Virus record (IMG/VR): IMGVR_UViG_3300043775_001747
Coordinates: 1-20,731 of that record
From: a virus
Strand: one strand, 5' to 3'
Length of the DNA stretch: 20,731 nt
Positions 19,601-20,731 of the stretch are shown here, in pieces. The notes under the pieces were generated by a model. The model was not told where the DNA came from. It worked only from the letters and a program-made list of their open reading frames with translations, and ran no database searches. Positions within the stretch are counted from its first letter, which is position 1; each line of letters begins with the position of its first letter. The position numbers were made by a program, and so were the translations under genes.

Positions 19601-20731
19601 TCCCCGGCGTCGACCCCAAGACCGGTGTGCCGACCCGCGACCTCACACCTGCTGAGCAGGTGCGCCTCGTAGATGAGCTGCTGGCGCAGGTGCAGGGCAG
19701 CAAGGGCAAGCTTGGACTTATGCTCCGCGCATGGGTCAGCAGGTTCAAGTCGTTCCTGATCAACACGCTGCGCGACCTCAAGCTCGATACGCTGGCTGAT
19801 CGCCTTGATACGTTTGATGCCAACGATCTGGCCGAGATGCTGACCCGTATGCGTCAGGCTGTCGAGTCCGGCGCGTCAATGAAGGGCGAGGGCGTGGAGT
19901 TCCTGCGGTTGACCCCGCAAGGCATGAACGAGAGCCTGCAGAACGCGTCCAAGACCGCCGACAACGTCTGGAACTGGGTGAGTAACGCCTCTCAGTCTGA
20001 GACGCGGCTCAAGCTCAACGAGTTCCATCTCTACACTAGCACGATCAGCCACATCGTCAGCTCATTCGGCAGAATGTTCGAGACGAAGGTTGGCAACCCG
20101 CTGCGCAAGTTCTGGGATGCGCACGTGATGCGTGGCGTGGCCGAGCAGCGCATGGCTCACGCGGTCGCCAAGAGCTACAACGATTTCGAGTCCTTGCTCA
20201 GCTCGAACCCCAAGGCTGCTGAGCAGATGAACAGCCTCATGCGCTACACATTTGACATGATCGACCCGCGCAAGCCGTGGTCTGACCATACATGGTTGCG
20301 CGACACCAAAAACCCGGCCAACGAGGCTCGCTCCAAGGCCAAGGTTGCAGAGGCAAACAAGCTTTACCGGGCGCTCAACGAGCGTAACAACCCGGAGGGT
20401 AATCGCGTTCTCACGTCTTACCAGAACTTCATCGACACTAACGAAGGCATGCACTTTGCGCAGCAGGCCATGTCACTGTTCAACCTGATGACCTCCGACA
20501 AGGAGATCGCGCAGGCGATGAAGGATGATCTGGAGGCAAATTACAAGAACCCGATGGACCGGTTCCTCCAGAAGACCGATACCTACGACAACACCAAAGC
20601 CACACGTGATTTCTGGGAGACTGAGACGAAGGCGCTTGTCGAGAAGGCCGAGGCGTACCTAGCGTCGCAGAACGCTTTGGCGAACACGGTGGACAAGACC
20701 AGTGCAGCCAAGATCGAGAAGAACACATCGG
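16618..20731 (+). CDS. Giant virion (polyvalent-type) protein, N-terminal 1371 residues, runs off right edge
   Basis: The frame opens with GTG at 16618 after AGGGAGAC and stays open for 1371 codons to the edge. Residues about 90-300 are Gly/Ala-rich and hydrophobic, with ETLTEGAQTAMEQ (249-261) and a glycine zipper VSGAVTGGVLGGVFGGVSGG (277-296), as in ejected membrane-penetrating phage proteins. Residues 310-900 are Gln/Ala/Pro-rich linker and helix. Residues 945-950 are HEVFGH, in the context LQEVIDHEVFGHGGARALLG, a probable zinc-metallopeptidase motif of HExxGH form (M49 peptidases have HELLGH). Residues after about 1000 are helical. This layout fits the large multidomain polyvalent proteins that phages inject. 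Catalytic activity is unproven. Confidence 0.85.
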   Translation, partial: MASTDQYPALADLMARAPLRQPATNKSGILGPGLSAAVDQFQANTGVGIRAVGDFIGSQTVSDIGAGIAERNFAEMARGGRADLESFPSDDLTKAPAWLGYQLAKQVPNLALTALAYRFGGPLAARYMPAAAAQAGAAAPRWIGGGGLRAGMTAAETAAANARGAGLAAGVLAQAPINYPQAVGSLYNEAIESGNAGPGKALLSLAGGVPYSLAEGFEPATLGKALARTAEKGFFKSVAAGAVTNAAQETLTEGAQTAMEQAFRPDLSVRERLANVVSGAVTGGVLGGVFGGVSGGIGGMRQLKTSDPATIDNPTIAETVDRVLAPVSGASLPLEVDEQQANMGVGQEVFDARTRELRPFAGPETAELEQRLAEVEQRGLLTREMQTEIPGMAPPAASRQDMVLAQLLRQELGRRAAEQPVVTPNAAADPSTQPMLNDLQQSQQVEMFPEQRGTPAPEDMVVAAQRRAAQAKAAQYGQSLLGSSKAQGAAELLARPVRDELDVAANIVEAINTRDGSENSTGTLPIYLKKAAVQLGVMDTEGRLRSVESVQTELAEAQAVAEDRWQRAKTMNVGQGEAQAAQRKVAKLKDTLAQVSAIQTRLAERASQNPPVAPLSESQRLSTPEETVATLATAPVVPIPPTMRQMFDVRSSGAPLPVDVVEPPAPVRDASGMQYQSLAERFRSPVAPTLQPISTAPVAPSSPLAQGSRFSPAGVATNPELPTKIVTAESVAKARAEARAAAKAAGKGSRKRSPAGIILPPTYSQMAGTSFASAAPVPPRPATDIQPGTMRGQAVSDLVRAKLERVANTDEVGRPMRQAASEALAALDGFQPGADTTAARVLAEYAALTGDIVFSQKNAGQRTPPMTDEAFEQALKRAAASLPPVARSSIYVVNNASELPDVVIQAAAMQGMHPTDIRGVLYDGSVYVVQDQIGSEAELQEVIDHEVFGHGGARALLGDKRGPIMQTVWRMMGGMPGLTAMARKFGVEKALAEYIPGVDPKTGVPTRDLTPAEQVRLVDELLAQVQGSKGKLGLMLRAWVSRFKSFLINTLRDLKLDTLADRLDTFDANDLAEMLTRMRQAVESGASMKGEGVEFLRLTPQGMNESLQNASKTADNVWNWVSNASQSETRLKLNEFHLYTSTISHIVSSFGRMFETKVGNPLRKFWDAHVMRGVAEQRMAHAVAKSYNDFESLLSSNPKAAEQMNSLMRYTFDMIDPRKPWSDHTWLRDTKNPANEARSKAKVAEANKLYRALNERNNPEGNRVLTSYQNFIDTNEGMHFAQQAMSLFNLMTSDKEIAQAMKDDLEANYKNPMDRFLQKTDTYDNTKATRDFWETETKALVEKAEAYLASQNALANTVDKTSAAKIEKNTS

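Overview
The window is part of the genome of a tailed double-stranded DNA bacteriophage, most likely of podovirus type. The rightward half holds a packaging and virion cassette: terminase subunits, a portal of about 700 residues, a scaffold-like protein, an N4-gp56-type major capsid protein, a head-tail adaptor, and the start of a giant protein likely ejected with the DNA. The coding DNA is GC-rich with AGGAG-type ribosome sites. That fits a proteobacterial host, but nothing in the sequence names the host. I see no integrase, tRNA, rRNA or CRISPR array.

Layout. Positions 1-3444 are a tight leftward (minus-strand) operon of nine genes. It starts with a small protein carrying HExxH and CxxC motifs and runs through several short unknown proteins to a MoxR-like AAA+ ATPase cut by the left edge. 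Positions 3486-4719 hold no convincing gene. This is a control region with leftward promoters, a chain of hairpins, an AT-rich block with repeated TAGGCA motifs and TTAAC-N2-GTTAA dyads (a possible replication or control locus), and a terminator. Positions 4720-6608 hold two paralogous leftward genes of unknown function with a small gene between them, each followed by a strong intrinsic terminator. The paralogues share matching promoters and leaders. Positions 6609-7055 are a divergent intergenic region with hairpins, A6T6/A4T4 tracts and a rightward promoter. Positions 7056-20731 are the rightward late operon.

The most striking feature is a family of 12 near-identical palindromes, TTGAGTCA-N2 or N4-TGACTCAA, found only between positions 415 and 6770. 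None occurs in the 14 kb of late genes. They lie in intergenic gaps, next to promoters, immediately before start codons or overlapping stop codons. One is read through inside a coding sequence. Before several leftward genes the palindrome is joined to a conserved leader (TAACCAAGGAG), giving a repeated regulatory module. This looks like a phage-specific early regulatory system: either operators for a regulator or RNA hairpins for processing or attenuation. A second repeat (core CACCTRACTACTATTCC, three copies) and the iteron-like motifs occur in the same control region.

How the genes fit together: the leftward genes are probably early, host-interaction or regulatory functions. The rightward block packages DNA (TerS, TerL, portal), builds the head (scaffold, capsid, a small beta-rich protein), joins the tail (adaptor) and carries internal or ejected proteins (the 250-residue protein and the giant protein).
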